Shown here in pieces: positions 34,668 to 43,919 of a DNA stretch of 64,000 nt; the stretch's first letter is position 1; each line of letters opens with the position of its first letter. Both the position numbers and the translations under genes were made by a program. The stretch is taken from the NCBI GenBank assembly GCA_963729295.1, contig CAVSNJ010000020.1:186001-250000 (forward strand), read 5' to 3'. The stretch comes from DATJLY01 sp963729295 (GTDB lineage Bacteria; Pseudomonadota; Alphaproteobacteria; ATCC43930; CGMCC-115725). Below the pieces are notes generated by a model. The model did not search any database and was not told the origin of the DNA. It saw only the letters and a program-made list of their open reading frames with translations.

Positions 34668-35954
34668 TCAGCCGTCGCCCGGCAGGCGCTCGATCGCGGC
34701 GCCGCACGCGGCGAGCTTTTCCTCGAGCCGCTCGTAGCCGCGGTCGAGGTGATAGACGCGGTTGATGACGGTTTCGCCTTCGGCCGCGAGCCCGGCGAGC
34801 ACGAGCGAGACCGAGGCGCGCAGATCGGTCGCCATCACCGGCGCGCCGGTCAGGTGCGGCACGCCGCGCACCATGGCGGAGGCGCCGTGCACGTTGATGT
34901 CGGCGCCCATGCGCGAGAGTTCCGGCACGTGCATGAAGCGGTTCTCGAAGATCGTCTCGGTAATCATGGCGGCACCGTCGGCCGTCGCCATGAGCGCCAT
35001 CATCTGCGCCTGGAGATCGGTCGGAAAGCCCGGGAACGGCTCGGTCATCACATCGACGCCCTTGACGCGGCCGTTGCGCCGCCTGATGCGGAGCGCGTCG
35101 TTCGTGGCCTCGATCGCGACGCCCGCGCCTTCGAGGACGCGCGCCACCGCCGCCACGAGCTCGTGGTCGGCGCCGACGAGATCGACCGACCCGTCCGTGA
35201 TCGCCGCAGCCATCATGTAGGTGCCGGTCTCGATCCGGTCGGGGATGACGGTATGTTCCGCGCCGTGCAGGCGCTCGACGCCGCTGATGCGGATGCGGTC
35301 CGTGCCGGCGCCCTCGATCGTGGCGCCCATCGCCCGCAGGCAGCGCGCGAGATCGACGATCTCGGGCTCGCGCGCGGCATTGACGAGGAGGCTCTCGCCG
35401 CGGGCCAACGTCGCCGCCATCATCAGACTTTCGGTGGCGCCGACTGACACGGTCGGGAACACGATCTCGGCGCCGACGAGGCCCGGCGCGCGCGCCTCGA
35501 TATAGCCCTGCGTCAGCTCGACCGTCGCGCCCAGGCGCTGCAAGCCCTTGATGTGAAGATCGACTGGCCGCGTGCCGATGGCGCAGCCGCCCGGCAACGA
35601 CACGCGCGCGTGGCCAAAGCGCGCGACGAGCGGTCCCAGCACCAGCACCGACGCGCGCATCTTGCGCACGAGCTCGTAGGGCGCGGTGGTCGAGACGACG
35701 CGGCGCGCATCGAGCACCAGGACCTGGCCCGGCTCGTCCTCGCGCTCGGCGCCGCGCATCGTCACCGAGACGCCGTGCTGCACCAGGAGATGCGCCATGG
35801 TGGTGATGTCGGCAACGCGCGGCACGCGTCGCAAGGTGAGCGGCGCATCGCTGAGGAGAGCGGCCGTCATCAGCGGCAGGGCCGCGTTCTTCGCGCCGCC
35901 GATCGGGATGCGCCCGTTGAGCGGCACGCCACCCTTGATGCGGATTCTGTCCAT
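34668..35954 (-). CDS. murA: UDP-N-acetylglucosamine 1-carboxyvinyltransferase
   Basis: A 428-residue MurA, first committed enzyme of peptidoglycan synthesis. It opens with MDRIRIKGGVPLNG and GGAKNAALP. The catalytic loop position carries LPGGCAIGTRP, with the reactive Cys that fosfomycin alkylates. It is the first gene of the minus-strand run to hisD. Confidence 0.97.
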   Translation of the reverse strand: MDRIRIKGGVPLNGRIPIGGAKNAALPLMTAALLSDAPLTLRRVPRVADITTMAHLLVQHGVSVTMRGAEREDEPGQVLVLDARRVVSTTAPYELVRKMRASVLVLGPLVARFGHARVSLPGGCAIGTRPVDLHIKGLQRLGATVELTQGYIEARAPGLVGAEIVFPTVSVGATESLMMAATLARGESLLVNAAREPEIVDLARCLRAMGATIEGAGTDRIRISGVERLHGAEHTVIPDRIETGTYMMAAAITDGSVDLVGADHELVAAVARVLEGAGVAIEATNDALRIRRRNGRVKGVDVMTEPFPGFPTDLQAQMMALMATADGAAMITETIFENRFMHVPELSRMGADINVHGASAMVRGVPHLTGAPVMATDLRASVSLVLAGLAAEGETVINRVYHLDRGYERLEEKLAACGAAIERLPGDG

Positions 35955-36009
35955 GGCGTGATTTTAATGCCGAATGCGGCGGAAATGCGTGCGCAAAAGT
36001 GGTGCCGGG

Positions 36010-36198
36010 TCAGGACGAGGGATTTTCCTCGCCCTCGGTCCGGGCCGAACCCCGAGGGGATGATGCCGAAGGACGCGCGGCGTCCTCATCCCCCGGCGAT
36101 TCGCGGCCGCGCGCCTGGTCCTTGCGGCGGGCGAGATTGGCCTTGAGGCGTGCGCTGAGGCGCGCCTCGCGCAGCGCGGCCTTGTCGGGCGGTTTCAT
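36010..36198 (-). CDS. Small basic hypothetical protein (62 aa)
   Basis: A 62-residue protein beginning MKPPDKAALREARLSARL, with an N-terminal Arg/Lys/Ala-rich amphipathic helix and a Ser/Glu/Pro-rich disordered tail. Similar short basic proteins are common near murA in alphaproteobacteria. Start ATG 36198; a TTG three codons earlier is less likely. No function known. Confidence 0.6.
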   Translation of the reverse strand: MKPPDKAALREARLSARLKANLARRKDQARGRESPGDEDAARPSASSPRGSARTEGEENPSS

Positions 36199-36236
36199 CG
36201 CCTGCAACCGTGGCGCCAGGCGCTCAGCCGGTCAAC

Positions 36237-36458
36237 CTACTCCTGAACCTTGAGCTCGACGTGATGCGCCAGGATCAGGGCGACGGCGCGCTTGGCCGAA
36301 TATTCCGGCGCCTGCTCGGGATGATGGCGGCGCCAGGCCTCGACCGCGGCGCGATAACACTCGACCGCCGTGCGGCCCGCCTCGCGCCCGGCGCGGAACG
36401 CTTCGAGCACGTCCTGCGCGGCGACGTCGAGATCGTCAGGATTGTTGCTCCAGGCCAT
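36237..36458 (-). CDS. Small hypothetical protein (73 aa)
   Basis: A 73-residue helical protein (MAWSNNPDDLDVAAQDVLEAF, then AVEAWRRHHPEQAPEYSAKR). No motif or signal peptide. The start at 36458 is five bases after the stop of the acyl carrier protein gene, so the two are probably cotranscribed. No family recognised. Confidence 0.6.
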   Translation of the reverse strand: MAWSNNPDDLDVAAQDVLEAFRAGREAGRTAVECYRAAVEAWRRHHPEQAPEYSAKRAVALILAHHVELKVQE

Positions 36459-36463
36459 CCGCC

Positions 36464-36718
36464 TCACGCCGGCGCCGCTTCGGTCTTGCCGAGGACGAGA
36501 GCGACGAGATCGCCGACAGAGGCGACCCGCGCCGCCTCGCGCGCGTCGATCCGAATGCCGAACCGCACTTCCGCGGCAGCGAGGATCGAGACCTGGGCCA
36601 AACTGTCCCACGCCGGCAACGAGCCCGGACCGGCGGCGTCGCACACGACCGCGTCCTCGCAGCCGAGCACGTCGCGCACGATGTCGCTCAAGACGACATA
36701 GGCCTCATCCCGGGTCAT
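36464..36718 (-). CDS. Acyl carrier protein-like protein
   Basis: An 84-residue helical carrier protein. The phosphopantetheine attachment serine is in the motif WDSLAQVSIL near residue 38, and a Val-Gly-Asp-Leu stretch (VASVGDLVALVLG) closes the four-helix fold. It is not the fatty-acid housekeeping ACP, as no fab genes are near. Start ATG 36718. Its modifying or partner enzyme is not in the window, and it is followed by a 73-residue unknown protein. Confidence 0.8.
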   Translation of the reverse strand: MTRDEAYVVLSDIVRDVLGCEDAVVCDAAGPGSLPAWDSLAQVSILAAAEVRFGIRIDAREAARVASVGDLVALVLGKTEAAPA

Positions 36719-36843
36719 GGGATCGATTCCCTCTTCGCCCCCGTCCGGAGAGGGTAACGAGCCTCGTCCGATCCCGTTCCCCGCTCCTGGCAGGCGTGCC
36801 ACCGCGGGTCTATGCTTCCGCCGCAGAACCAGGGAGCGAACTC

Positions 36844-37773
36844 GTGCCGCTCAAAATTGCCACGGCCACCTACGGCGTGAACCGCGCGTTCAAGGAAGGC
36901 GCGGTCAAGACCAAGCTCGATCTCGAATTCGTCGAGGTGGGCGCCATCACCACGAACGGCATGCGCCCGATGGTGCGCGACCTGGCGTTCGACATCTGCG
37001 AGATGGCGTTCACGACATATCTCTGCGCGCGCGCCGCGGGCAAGCCCTTGACTGCCATCCCGGTGTTCGTCACGCGCAATTTCCATCACTGGGCCGCCTT
37101 CGTGCATAAAAGCTCGGGCATCACCTCGCCCAAGGACCTCGAAGGCCGGCGCGTCGGCGTCAATCGCGGCTACACGGTGACGACGGGCCTGTGGAATCGC
37201 GGCATGTTGCAGCACGAATACGGCGTCGATCTCGACAAAATCACCTGGTGCCCGACCGACGAGGAGCACGTCGCCGAGTTCAAGGCGCCGGGCAACGTCG
37301 ACCGCCGCTATGTCGGGCGCTCGGCGGCGGAGCTTCTGAAGAGCGGCGAATTCGCGGCGGCGATCGGCGACATCCGCGTCGACTCGCCGGACGTCCGGCC
37401 GCTCATCCCGAACGCGCGCGAGGCGGGCTTCGCCTATTACCGCAAGACCGGGATCTATCCGATGAACCACGGCATCGTCGTCAAGAACGCGGTGCTGGAG
37501 CGCACGCCCGAGGTCGCGGTCGAGCTCTACAACGGCTTCTTCGCGGCGAAGGAGCTCTATCGCAAAGAGCTGGCCGCACGGAAAAATCTCGACAAGGACG
37601 ACGAGATTGCGCTCGCGATCTCCGAGGTGGTGGGCGATCCGTTCCCGTTCGGCATCGCCGCAAACCGCAAAGCGCTCGAGGCGATCAACAGTTTCGCGGT
37701 CGAGCAGCACATGCTGCCGAAGGCCTATTCGCCCGAAGAGTTGTTCGCGCCCAACACGCAAACGCTCGGCTGA
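36844..37773 (+). CDS. 4,5-dihydroxyphthalate decarboxylase-like / periplasmic-binding-fold protein
   Basis: A 309-residue protein with the periplasmic-binding-protein fold seen in 4,5-dihydroxyphthalate decarboxylases (VRDLAFDICEMAFTTYL near residue 43; PMNHGIVVKNAVLE near 208). No signal peptide is present, which favours an enzyme over an ABC substrate-binding protein. The start is GTG 36844, after AGGGAG; no ATG is available nearby. It lies directly before a 75-residue gene and a TRAP transporter, suggesting uptake and decarboxylation of an aromatic acid. Substrate unproven. Confidence 0.78.
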   Translation: MPLKIATATYGVNRAFKEGAVKTKLDLEFVEVGAITTNGMRPMVRDLAFDICEMAFTTYLCARAAGKPLTAIPVFVTRNFHHWAAFVHKSSGITSPKDLEGRRVGVNRGYTVTTGLWNRGMLQHEYGVDLDKITWCPTDEEHVAEFKAPGNVDRRYVGRSAAELLKSGEFAAAIGDIRVDSPDVRPLIPNAREAGFAYYRKTGIYPMNHGIVVKNAVLERTPEVAVELYNGFFAAKELYRKELAARKNLDKDDEIALAISEVVGDPFPFGIAANRKALEAINSFAVEQHMLPKAYSPEELFAPNTQTLG

Positions 37774-37774
37774 G

Positions 37775-38002
37775 ATGGCAACCGAGGCGAGGCTTCTGGT
37801 CGTGCAGTTCCTGCGCTGGATCGCCGACCGGCCGCGCACCTACGAAGACGTACAGCGCGCGTGGCAAAGCACGTGCCCGCTGAATTGCGCCTGGGAGGAT
37901 GCGATCACGGACGACCTCGTCGCGCCCGGAACGGACGGCTTCCTCGCGCTCACCGATCGGGGGCGCGAAAGGCTCGCACCCTCGCGTCGCGATATGGTAT
38001 GA
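37775..38002 (+). CDS. Small hypothetical protein (75 aa)
   Basis: A 75-residue soluble protein, MATEARLLVVQFLRWIADRP..., helical with a C-terminal LTDRGRERL element resembling the end of small winged-helix proteins. It starts one base after the stop of the decarboxylase-like gene (TGAGATG), so it is probably cotranscribed with it. Function unknown; a DNA-binding role is only a possibility. Confidence 0.6.
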   Translation: MATEARLLVVQFLRWIADRPRTYEDVQRAWQSTCPLNCAWEDAITDDLVAPGTDGFLALTDRGRERLAPSRRDMV

Positions 38003-38055
38003 GCCGGGCAACGATCCCGGGCAGCAGGGTGCGCGGGACAGTTGGGAGAAACGCA

Positions 38056-39063
38056 ATGGGCAGGATCAATGGCATTTTCGGCGCGGCGCTCGGAGTTGTG
38101 GCGGCAGTGGCGCTCGCGGGGTCGGCATCGGCGCAGGCCAAGGTGTGGCGCGCCTCGCACCAATTCCCGGGCGGCAAGGGTGACGTGCGCGACGACATGG
38201 TGCAGATGATCTCGAAGGAGGTGGGCGGCGACAATGTCGCGCTCCAGGTGCAGGTCTATCCCGGCGCGTCGCTGTTCAAGCCCAACGACCAGTGGGACGC
38301 CCTCGTCAACGGGCAGCTCGACATCGCGCTGTTCCCGCTCGATTACGCCAGCGGCAAGGTCGGGGCGTTCAGCGCCACCTTGATGCCGGGCCTCATCCGC
38401 AGCTCGGCGCGCGCCAAGCGCATCGACGCTTCGCCCTTCATGACCGACATGCGCAAGATCATCGAGGATCACGGCGTGATGGTGCTGTCGGACGCATGGT
38501 TCGCCGGCGGCATGGCATCGAAGGAGGGCTGCATCCTGAAGCCTTCGGACCTCAAGGGCGTGAAGTTCCGCGCCGCCGGTCCGACCTTCGCGGCGATGTG
38601 GGAAGCGGCCGGCGCCAACATCGTCACGCCGCCGTCGAACGAGATCTACAACGCCTTCCAGACCGGCGTCGTCCAGGCGACCGACACGAGCCTCGGCACG
38701 TTCCAGTCGATGCGGCTCTACGAGCAGGTGAAGTGCCTCACCGCGCCCGGCGACAACGCGCTCTGGATGATGTACGAGCCGGTGCTGATGTCGAAGAAGA
38801 GCTTCGATGCTCTCTCGAAGGAGCAGCAGGCGGCGGTGCTGAAGGCGGGCAAGGACGCGCAGGCCTATTACGATTCGAAATCGAGCGCGGTCGATGACGA
38901 GGCGATCAAGGCATTCAAGGACCACCATGTCGAAGTCGCGACGCTCGACGACGCGCAGTTCGCCACCTGGCTCGCGCTCGCCAAGACGACGTCCTACGCC
39001 CAGTACGCCAAGGACGTGCCGGACGGGCAAAAGCTGCTCGACGAGGCGCTGGCGGTGAAATAG
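38056..39063 (+). CDS. dctP: TRAP transporter substrate-binding protein (DctP)
   Basis: A 335-residue exported solute receptor with a cleaved signal peptide (hydrophobic core GAALGVVAAVALAGSASAQA). The body shows the DctP pattern with QVYPGASLF near residue 73 and an Asp/Arg-rich ligand groove. It delivers an organic acid to the membrane subunits encoded just downstream. GGGAGA precedes the ATG at 38056. Confidence 0.93.
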   Translation: MGRINGIFGAALGVVAAVALAGSASAQAKVWRASHQFPGGKGDVRDDMVQMISKEVGGDNVALQVQVYPGASLFKPNDQWDALVNGQLDIALFPLDYASGKVGAFSATLMPGLIRSSARAKRIDASPFMTDMRKIIEDHGVMVLSDAWFAGGMASKEGCILKPSDLKGVKFRAAGPTFAAMWEAAGANIVTPPSNEIYNAFQTGVVQATDTSLGTFQSMRLYEQVKCLTAPGDNALWMMYEPVLMSKKSFDALSKEQQAAVLKAGKDAQAYYDSKSSAVDDEAIKAFKDHHVEVATLDDAQFATWLALAKTTSYAQYAKDVPDGQKLLDEALAVK

Positions 39064-39090
39064 CGGCGCCAGGAGCACATCCGCGCACGC

Positions 39091-39627
39091 ATGGACGGCT
39101 TCATCACGTCGGTCAGGACCGTGTCGCAGGCCTGCGGCATCTTCGCCGCAGGCCTCATCGCATTGGGCGTATTCGTCGTGTGCGAGATGGTGTTCGAGCG
39201 CTCGGTGCTCGGCACCAATACGGTGTGGCAGACCGACTTCGTCACCAACTGCCTGCTCGCCGCGACCTTCGTCGGCAGCCCCTACGTGCTGATGACGCGC
39301 GGCCACGTCAATGTCGACGTGCTGCCGCTCCATGCCGGGCCGCGGCTGCGCTATGGGCTGGCGCTGTTCTCGATCGTCGTGGGCTTCGCCTTCGTCGCGG
39401 TGCTGGCGGTCCTCGCCTACAATTTCTGGCACGAGGCCTGGGCCAACAACTGGCACTCGAACACGGTCTGGCGCGAGCGCCTGTGGATTCCCTATTTGGC
39501 GATGCCGGCGGGACTGGCGCTGCTCGGCCTGCAATATGTGGTCGAGTTCATCTGCCTCGTGACCGGACGCGTGCCGCCGTTCGGCATCAAGGATGATCGG
39601 CCGGTCAATCCCGAGGTGATTCCGTGA
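39091..39627 (+). CDS. dctQ: TRAP transporter small permease (DctQ)
   Basis: A 178-residue membrane protein with four hydrophobic helices; VWQTDFVTNCLLAATFVGSP is typical of DctQ. It couples the receptor to the large permease. Its stop overlaps the dctM GTG start (GTGA). Confidence 0.93.
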   Translation: MDGFITSVRTVSQACGIFAAGLIALGVFVVCEMVFERSVLGTNTVWQTDFVTNCLLAATFVGSPYVLMTRGHVNVDVLPLHAGPRLRYGLALFSIVVGFAFVAVLAVLAYNFWHEAWANNWHSNTVWRERLWIPYLAMPAGLALLGLQYVVEFICLVTGRVPPFGIKDDRPVNPEVIP

Positions 39628-40940
39628 CACCGATCGAATCGGGATCGCTCGTCCTCGTGGTCACGCTCGCCATGCTGGTCTCGGGCGTGCCGGTCGCGTT
39701 CGGCATCGGCGCCGTGTCGATCGTGTTCATCGGCATCTTCCAGGGCTTCGACAGTCTGCACGTGGTGGCGCAGACGTTCTATTCCGGGCTCGACGATTTC
39801 ACGCTCGTCTCGATCCCGATGTTCGTGATGATGGGCGCGGCGATCGGCTCCTCGCCCGCCGGCAAGGATCTGTACGAGGCGCTCGACCGCTGGCTCTACC
39901 GCCTGCCGGGCGGGCTCGTGCTGAGCAATCTCGGCGCCTGCGCCATCTTCGCGGCCTTGACCGGCTCGTCGCCCGCATGCTGCGCGGCGATCGGCAAGAT
40001 GGGCATTCCCGAGATGCGCCGGCGGGGCTATCCCGACGGCGTCGCCACCGGCTCGATCTGCGCCGGCGGCACGCTCGGCATCCTCATTCCGCCGTCGATC
40101 ACCTTCATCCTCTACGGCATCGCCACCGAGAACTCGATCGGGCGGCTCTTCCTTGCCGGCGTCGTGCCGGGGCTGATGCTGACCGGGCTCTTCATGCTGT
40201 GGACGCTGTTCCGCATCTGGCAGACGGGGTTCCGCGCCTATGCCGCCGACTTCCGCTACTCGTGGACCGAGAAATTCGTATCCATTCCGAAGATCGCGCC
40301 GTTCCTCCTCATCATCGCCGGCGTGATGTACGCGCTCTATGGCGGGCTCGCCACGCCGTCCGAGGCGGCGGGCGTGGGCGCGGCGCTGTGCTTCGTGCTC
40401 GCGGTCGCGATCTACGGCATGTGGAGCCCGCTCGCGTGGTGGCAGATCCTGCGCGATACGGCGCGCGAATTGATCATGATCCTGACCATCATCGCGGCCG
40501 CGGTGCTGTTCGGCTACATGCTGACCTCGCTCTACCTGACGCAAACGCTGGCGCAAGGCATCGCCGACATGCATGCCAACCGCTGGGTGCTGATGTTCAT
40601 GATCAACCTGTTCCTGCTGGTGTGCGGCTTCTTCATTCCGCCGGCGGCGGTGATCCTGATGACGAGCCCGATCCTGCTGCCGATCATCACCGCGGCCGGG
40701 TTCGACCCGGTCTGGTTCGGCGTCATCCTCACGATCAACATGGAGATCGGCCTGATCCATCCGCCGGTCGGGCTCAACATCTATATCGTCGGCGCGATCG
40801 CGCCGGACGTGCCGCTCGCCACCATCATGTGGGGCACGCTACCTTATGTCCTGTGCATGATGCTGCAGATCGTGATCCTGTGCGCCTTCCCTGAGATCGC
40901 GACCTGGCTGCCCGATCACGTGATGGGCGCCGGGCACTGA
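39624..40940 (+). CDS. dctM: TRAP transporter large permease (DctM)
   Basis: A 438-residue permease with about 12 membrane helices that drives Na+- or H+-coupled uptake. Motifs typical of the family include LTGSSPACCAAIGKMGIPEM and GTLGILIPPSI. The start is a GTG overlapping the dctQ stop. A tRNA-Thr lies 47 bp after the stop. Confidence 0.95.
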   Translation: MTPIESGSLVLVVTLAMLVSGVPVAFGIGAVSIVFIGIFQGFDSLHVVAQTFYSGLDDFTLVSIPMFVMMGAAIGSSPAGKDLYEALDRWLYRLPGGLVLSNLGACAIFAALTGSSPACCAAIGKMGIPEMRRRGYPDGVATGSICAGGTLGILIPPSITFILYGIATENSIGRLFLAGVVPGLMLTGLFMLWTLFRIWQTGFRAYAADFRYSWTEKFVSIPKIAPFLLIIAGVMYALYGGLATPSEAAGVGAALCFVLAVAIYGMWSPLAWWQILRDTARELIMILTIIAAAVLFGYMLTSLYLTQTLAQGIADMHANRWVLMFMINLFLLVCGFFIPPAAVILMTSPILLPIITAAGFDPVWFGVILTINMEIGLIHPPVGLNIYIVGAIAPDVPLATIMWGTLPYVLCMMLQIVILCAFPEIATWLPDHVMGAGH

Positions 40941-40986
40941 GCGCCGCCTTGAATTGCCGGGTCGAGTCGTCTATGCCGCCGCCGGC

Positions 40987-41061
40987 GCTGCCGTAGCTCA
41001 GTGGTAGAGCACCCCCTTGGTAAGGGGGAGGTCGTAAGTTCAATCCTTACCGGCAGCACCA
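40987..41061 (+). tRNA. tRNA-Thr (GGT)
   Basis: A 75-base cloverleaf: acceptor GCTGCCG pairs with CGGCAGC, the D-arm is GCTCAGTGGTAGAGC, the anticodon loop is TTGGTAA (anticodon GGT) between CCCCC and GGGGG, the T-loop is TTCAATC, and CCA is encoded. Confidence 0.97.
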
Positions 41062-41194
41062 TCAAATCAGCAAAAACCCGAGCTTTGCGCGCGGCTCGTC
41101 CGTGCGCCACCGGCATGGTCCTCCCCATTTCGTGTGATTGATCCGACCGTTAGGTCTGGTAACGTTTCTGCGCAGGTCTGGGAGATCGGGCAAC

Positions 41195-41214
41195 CTTCCG
41201 CGTTTTTGCGGAAG
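41195..41214. repeat. Inverted repeat hairpin upstream of molybdenum hydroxylase operon
   Basis: CTTCCGC-GTTTTT-GCGGAAG, a 7-bp stem with a 6-base loop, 24 bp before the ATG of the iron-sulfur subunit gene. A short run of T occurs inside the loop, not after the stem, so a terminator role is doubtful; an operator or mRNA structure is possible. The remaining 41062-41194 shows no other clear feature. Confidence 0.4.
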
Positions 41215-41237
41215 CGGTCCTCCCGGGGAGTGGCGCG

Positions 41238-41693
41238 ATGATCACAATCGAAGTAAACGGAACCCCCCATCAGATTGACGTCGAGCCGGACACACCGCTG
41301 CTGTGGGTGCTGCGCGACGTGATCGGGCTGACCGGCACGAAGTTCGGCTGCGGCATCGCGGAATGCGGCGCCTGCACCGTCCATATCGACGGTGAGGCGA
41401 TGCGGTCGTGCTCGGTGCCGATCTCGCTCCTCGACGGCCGAAAGATCAGGACGATCGAGGGCCTGTCGCCCGACGCCAGCCATCCGGTCCAGAAAGCCTG
41501 GATCGCCGAGGACGTGCCGCAATGCGGCTATTGCCAATCGGGCCAGATCATGGCGACGGCGGCGTTCCTCAAGGATTTCCCCAATCCGACCGACGCCGAC
41601 ATCGACGCCAACATCACCAATATCTGCCGCTGCGGCACCTACGAGCGCCTCCGCCGCGCGATTCATCGCGCTGCCGACATGATGAAGGCATAG
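41238..41693 (+). CDS. (2Fe-2S) subunit of molybdenum hydroxylase (IorA-like)
   Basis: A 151-residue two-cluster ferredoxin subunit. The plant-type cluster is bound by Cys38, Cys43, Cys46 and Cys58 (CGIAECGAC ... RSC), the second by Cys96, Cys99, Cys130 and Cys132 (CGYC and CRC). It passes electrons between the molybdenum centre and the cytochrome encoded downstream. First gene of a three-gene set; isoquinoline 1-oxidoreductase alpha is the closest type recognised. Confidence 0.93.
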   Translation: MITIEVNGTPHQIDVEPDTPLLWVLRDVIGLTGTKFGCGIAECGACTVHIDGEAMRSCSVPISLLDGRKIRTIEGLSPDASHPVQKAWIAEDVPQCGYCQSGQIMATAAFLKDFPNPTDADIDANITNICRCGTYERLRRAIHRAADMMKA

Positions 41694-41704
41694 GGGAGGA
41701 AGCC

Positions 41705-43900
41705 ATGGACGGAAACACGATCGCCGCATCGCTCTCGCGCCGCCACTTCATCGTCACCGCCGCGACCGCGGCCGGCGGCTTCGCCATCGGCATTGGCCTG
41801 CGCAAGACCGACGCGTTCACGGTCGCCGAGCACCCGTGGGACGACAACGCCTACGACCCGCACGACATTGACGCCTGGATCGCGATCAATCCCGACGATT
41901 CGGTGCTCATCCGCTATCAGCGCTCGGAAATGGGCCAGGGCAGCATGACGGCGCTGCCGATGATGATCAACGAGGAGTTGCAGTGCGATTGGTCGAAGGT
42001 GCGGGTCGAATACGCCTCGCCAAACCGCAATCTGCGCGAGAACAAGGTCTACGGGCCGATGAACTCGAGCGGCAGCTCCTCTGTCCGCCGTTCGCAGGCG
42101 AAGCTACAGCAGGTCGGGGCGAGCGCGCGCGAGCGCCTGATCGCCGCTGCCGCCGCGCAATGGAACGTGGCGCCGGGCGAATGCACGGCCGCCAACAGCG
42201 TCGTGACCCATGCCGCATCAGGCCGCACGCTACGCTACGGCGAAGTCGCCCCTGCCGCGGCGAAGATCAAGCTCGCGGCCGAGCCAGCCATCAAGACGCC
42301 CGACAAGTTCACCTTCATCGGCAAGCCGATGCCGCGGGTCGATGTGCCGCACAAGATCGACGGCTCGGCCAAGTTCGCGATCGACACGCAGCTTCCCGAC
42401 ATGGTGTTCGCGGCGATCATCCAGTGCCCGGTGCCGGGCGGCAAGCTCAAGAGCGTCGACGACGCACCGCTCAAGGGCGCGCTGGGCGTCATCCAGGTCG
42501 TGCGCCTCGCGGATGCCGTGGCCGTGGCCGCGACCGGCAGCTTCTGGCGCGCCAAGGAGGCGCTGGCCAAGCTTCATCCCGAATGGGATGCCGGCGCCGC
42601 CGGCACGACCAGCAGCGCGCAGTTCTCGCGCGACTATCGCGCGGCTCTCGACGGCCCCGCGGCGATCGCGCGCAACGACGGCGACGTGGACAAGGCCTTG
42701 CCGGGCGCCGCCAAGACGCTCGAGGCCGTGTACGAGACCCCATACCTCTCGCATTCGCCGATGGAGCCAATGAACGCGACGGTCCATCTGCAGCCCGATC
42801 GGCTCGATGTCTGGGTCGGCACGCAGGCGGCCGACGGGGCGCTCGAGGCCGCGGCGAAATTCTCCGGATTGAAGCCCGAGCAGGTTTACATCCACAATTG
42901 CTTCGTTGGCGGCGGTTTCGGGCGCAGGGACGCGAACGACGAAGTGGCACAGGCGATCGCGATCGCCACGGCCGTCAATCGTCCGGTGAAGCTCGTCTGG
43001 ACGCGCGAGGAAGACACCCGCCACGACAAATTCCGCCCGGCCGCCACCACGCACTTCAAGGCCGGGCTCGGCGCCGACGGCATGCCGGTCGCCTGGTCGA
43101 TCCGCACCGTCAGCGGCTCGATCGCGCGCTGGTTCGGGCGGCCGCTCCCTCCGAGCGGCGTCGACAACTCGTCGATACAAGGGCTCGCCACCAACGGCTA
43201 CAACATTCCCAATCAGCGCGTCGAATCCGTCATCAAGGACACGCACCTTCCGGTCTGGTACTGGCGCTCGCCCGGCAACAATCAGAACACGTTCTCGCTC
43301 GAGAGCTTCGTCGATGAGCTCGCGACGGCGAGCGGACAGGATCCGTATCAGTTCCGGCGCAAACTGCTCGAAGGGAAACCGGACTGGCTCAAGGTGCTCG
43401 ACACCGCGGCGGAAAAGGGCGACTGGGGCAAGCCGCTGCCCAAAGGCCACGGCCGCGGCATCGCCATCTGTACCGACACCGACAGCCTGTGCGCCCAGGT
43501 CGCGGAGGTCTCGGTCTCGCCCAAGGGCGAGCTCAAGGTCCATCGCGTGACGGTCGCCGTCGATACGCGCTACATGGTCAATCCGCTCACCATCGCCGAG
43601 CAGATGGAGGGCGGCGTCATCTTCGGCCTCTCCGCCGCGCTCTACGGCAAGATCACGGTCAAGGACGGCGTGCCGGAGCAGGGCAATTTCGACACCTATC
43701 AGATGGTCCGCCTTGCCCAGGCGCCGAAGATCGACGTCTTTCTCGTGCCAAGCGGCGGCAAGCTCTGGGGCGGCGCCGGCGAAGCCAGCGTGCCGCCGAT
43801 CGGGGGCGCGGTCGCGAACGCGATCTTCGCCGTGACCGGCAAGCGTATCCGCAGCCTGCCGATCATGGATCACGACCTGTCCACCCCGGGCTCGGCATAG
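41705..43900 (+). CDS. Molybdopterin subunit of xanthine-dehydrogenase-type oxidoreductase (IorB-like)
   Basis: A 731-residue subunit with an N-terminal twin-arginine signal (LSRRHFIVTAATAAGG), so it is exported folded with its cofactor. The molybdopterin-contact motif GGGFGRR is near residue 402, and the catalytic Glu region GGAGEASVPP is near the C-terminus. It matches the beta subunit of isoquinoline 1-oxidoreductase and membrane-linked aldehyde dehydrogenases. The actual substrate (N-heterocycle or aldehyde) cannot be told from sequence. It precedes the three-heme cytochrome gene by 58 bp. Confidence 0.92.
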   Translation: MDGNTIAASLSRRHFIVTAATAAGGFAIGIGLRKTDAFTVAEHPWDDNAYDPHDIDAWIAINPDDSVLIRYQRSEMGQGSMTALPMMINEELQCDWSKVRVEYASPNRNLRENKVYGPMNSSGSSSVRRSQAKLQQVGASARERLIAAAAAQWNVAPGECTAANSVVTHAASGRTLRYGEVAPAAAKIKLAAEPAIKTPDKFTFIGKPMPRVDVPHKIDGSAKFAIDTQLPDMVFAAIIQCPVPGGKLKSVDDAPLKGALGVIQVVRLADAVAVAATGSFWRAKEALAKLHPEWDAGAAGTTSSAQFSRDYRAALDGPAAIARNDGDVDKALPGAAKTLEAVYETPYLSHSPMEPMNATVHLQPDRLDVWVGTQAADGALEAAAKFSGLKPEQVYIHNCFVGGGFGRRDANDEVAQAIAIATAVNRPVKLVWTREEDTRHDKFRPAATTHFKAGLGADGMPVAWSIRTVSGSIARWFGRPLPPSGVDNSSIQGLATNGYNIPNQRVESVIKDTHLPVWYWRSPGNNQNTFSLESFVDELATASGQDPYQFRRKLLEGKPDWLKVLDTAAEKGDWGKPLPKGHGRGIAICTDTDSLCAQVAEVSVSPKGELKVHRVTVAVDTRYMVNPLTIAEQMEGGVIFGLSAALYGKITVKDGVPEQGNFDTYQMVRLAQAPKIDVFLVPSGGKLWGGAGEASVPPIGGAVANAIFAVTGKRIRSLPIMDHDLSTPGSA

Positions 43901-43919
43901 CCGCTTTCCGCAAAAACAA

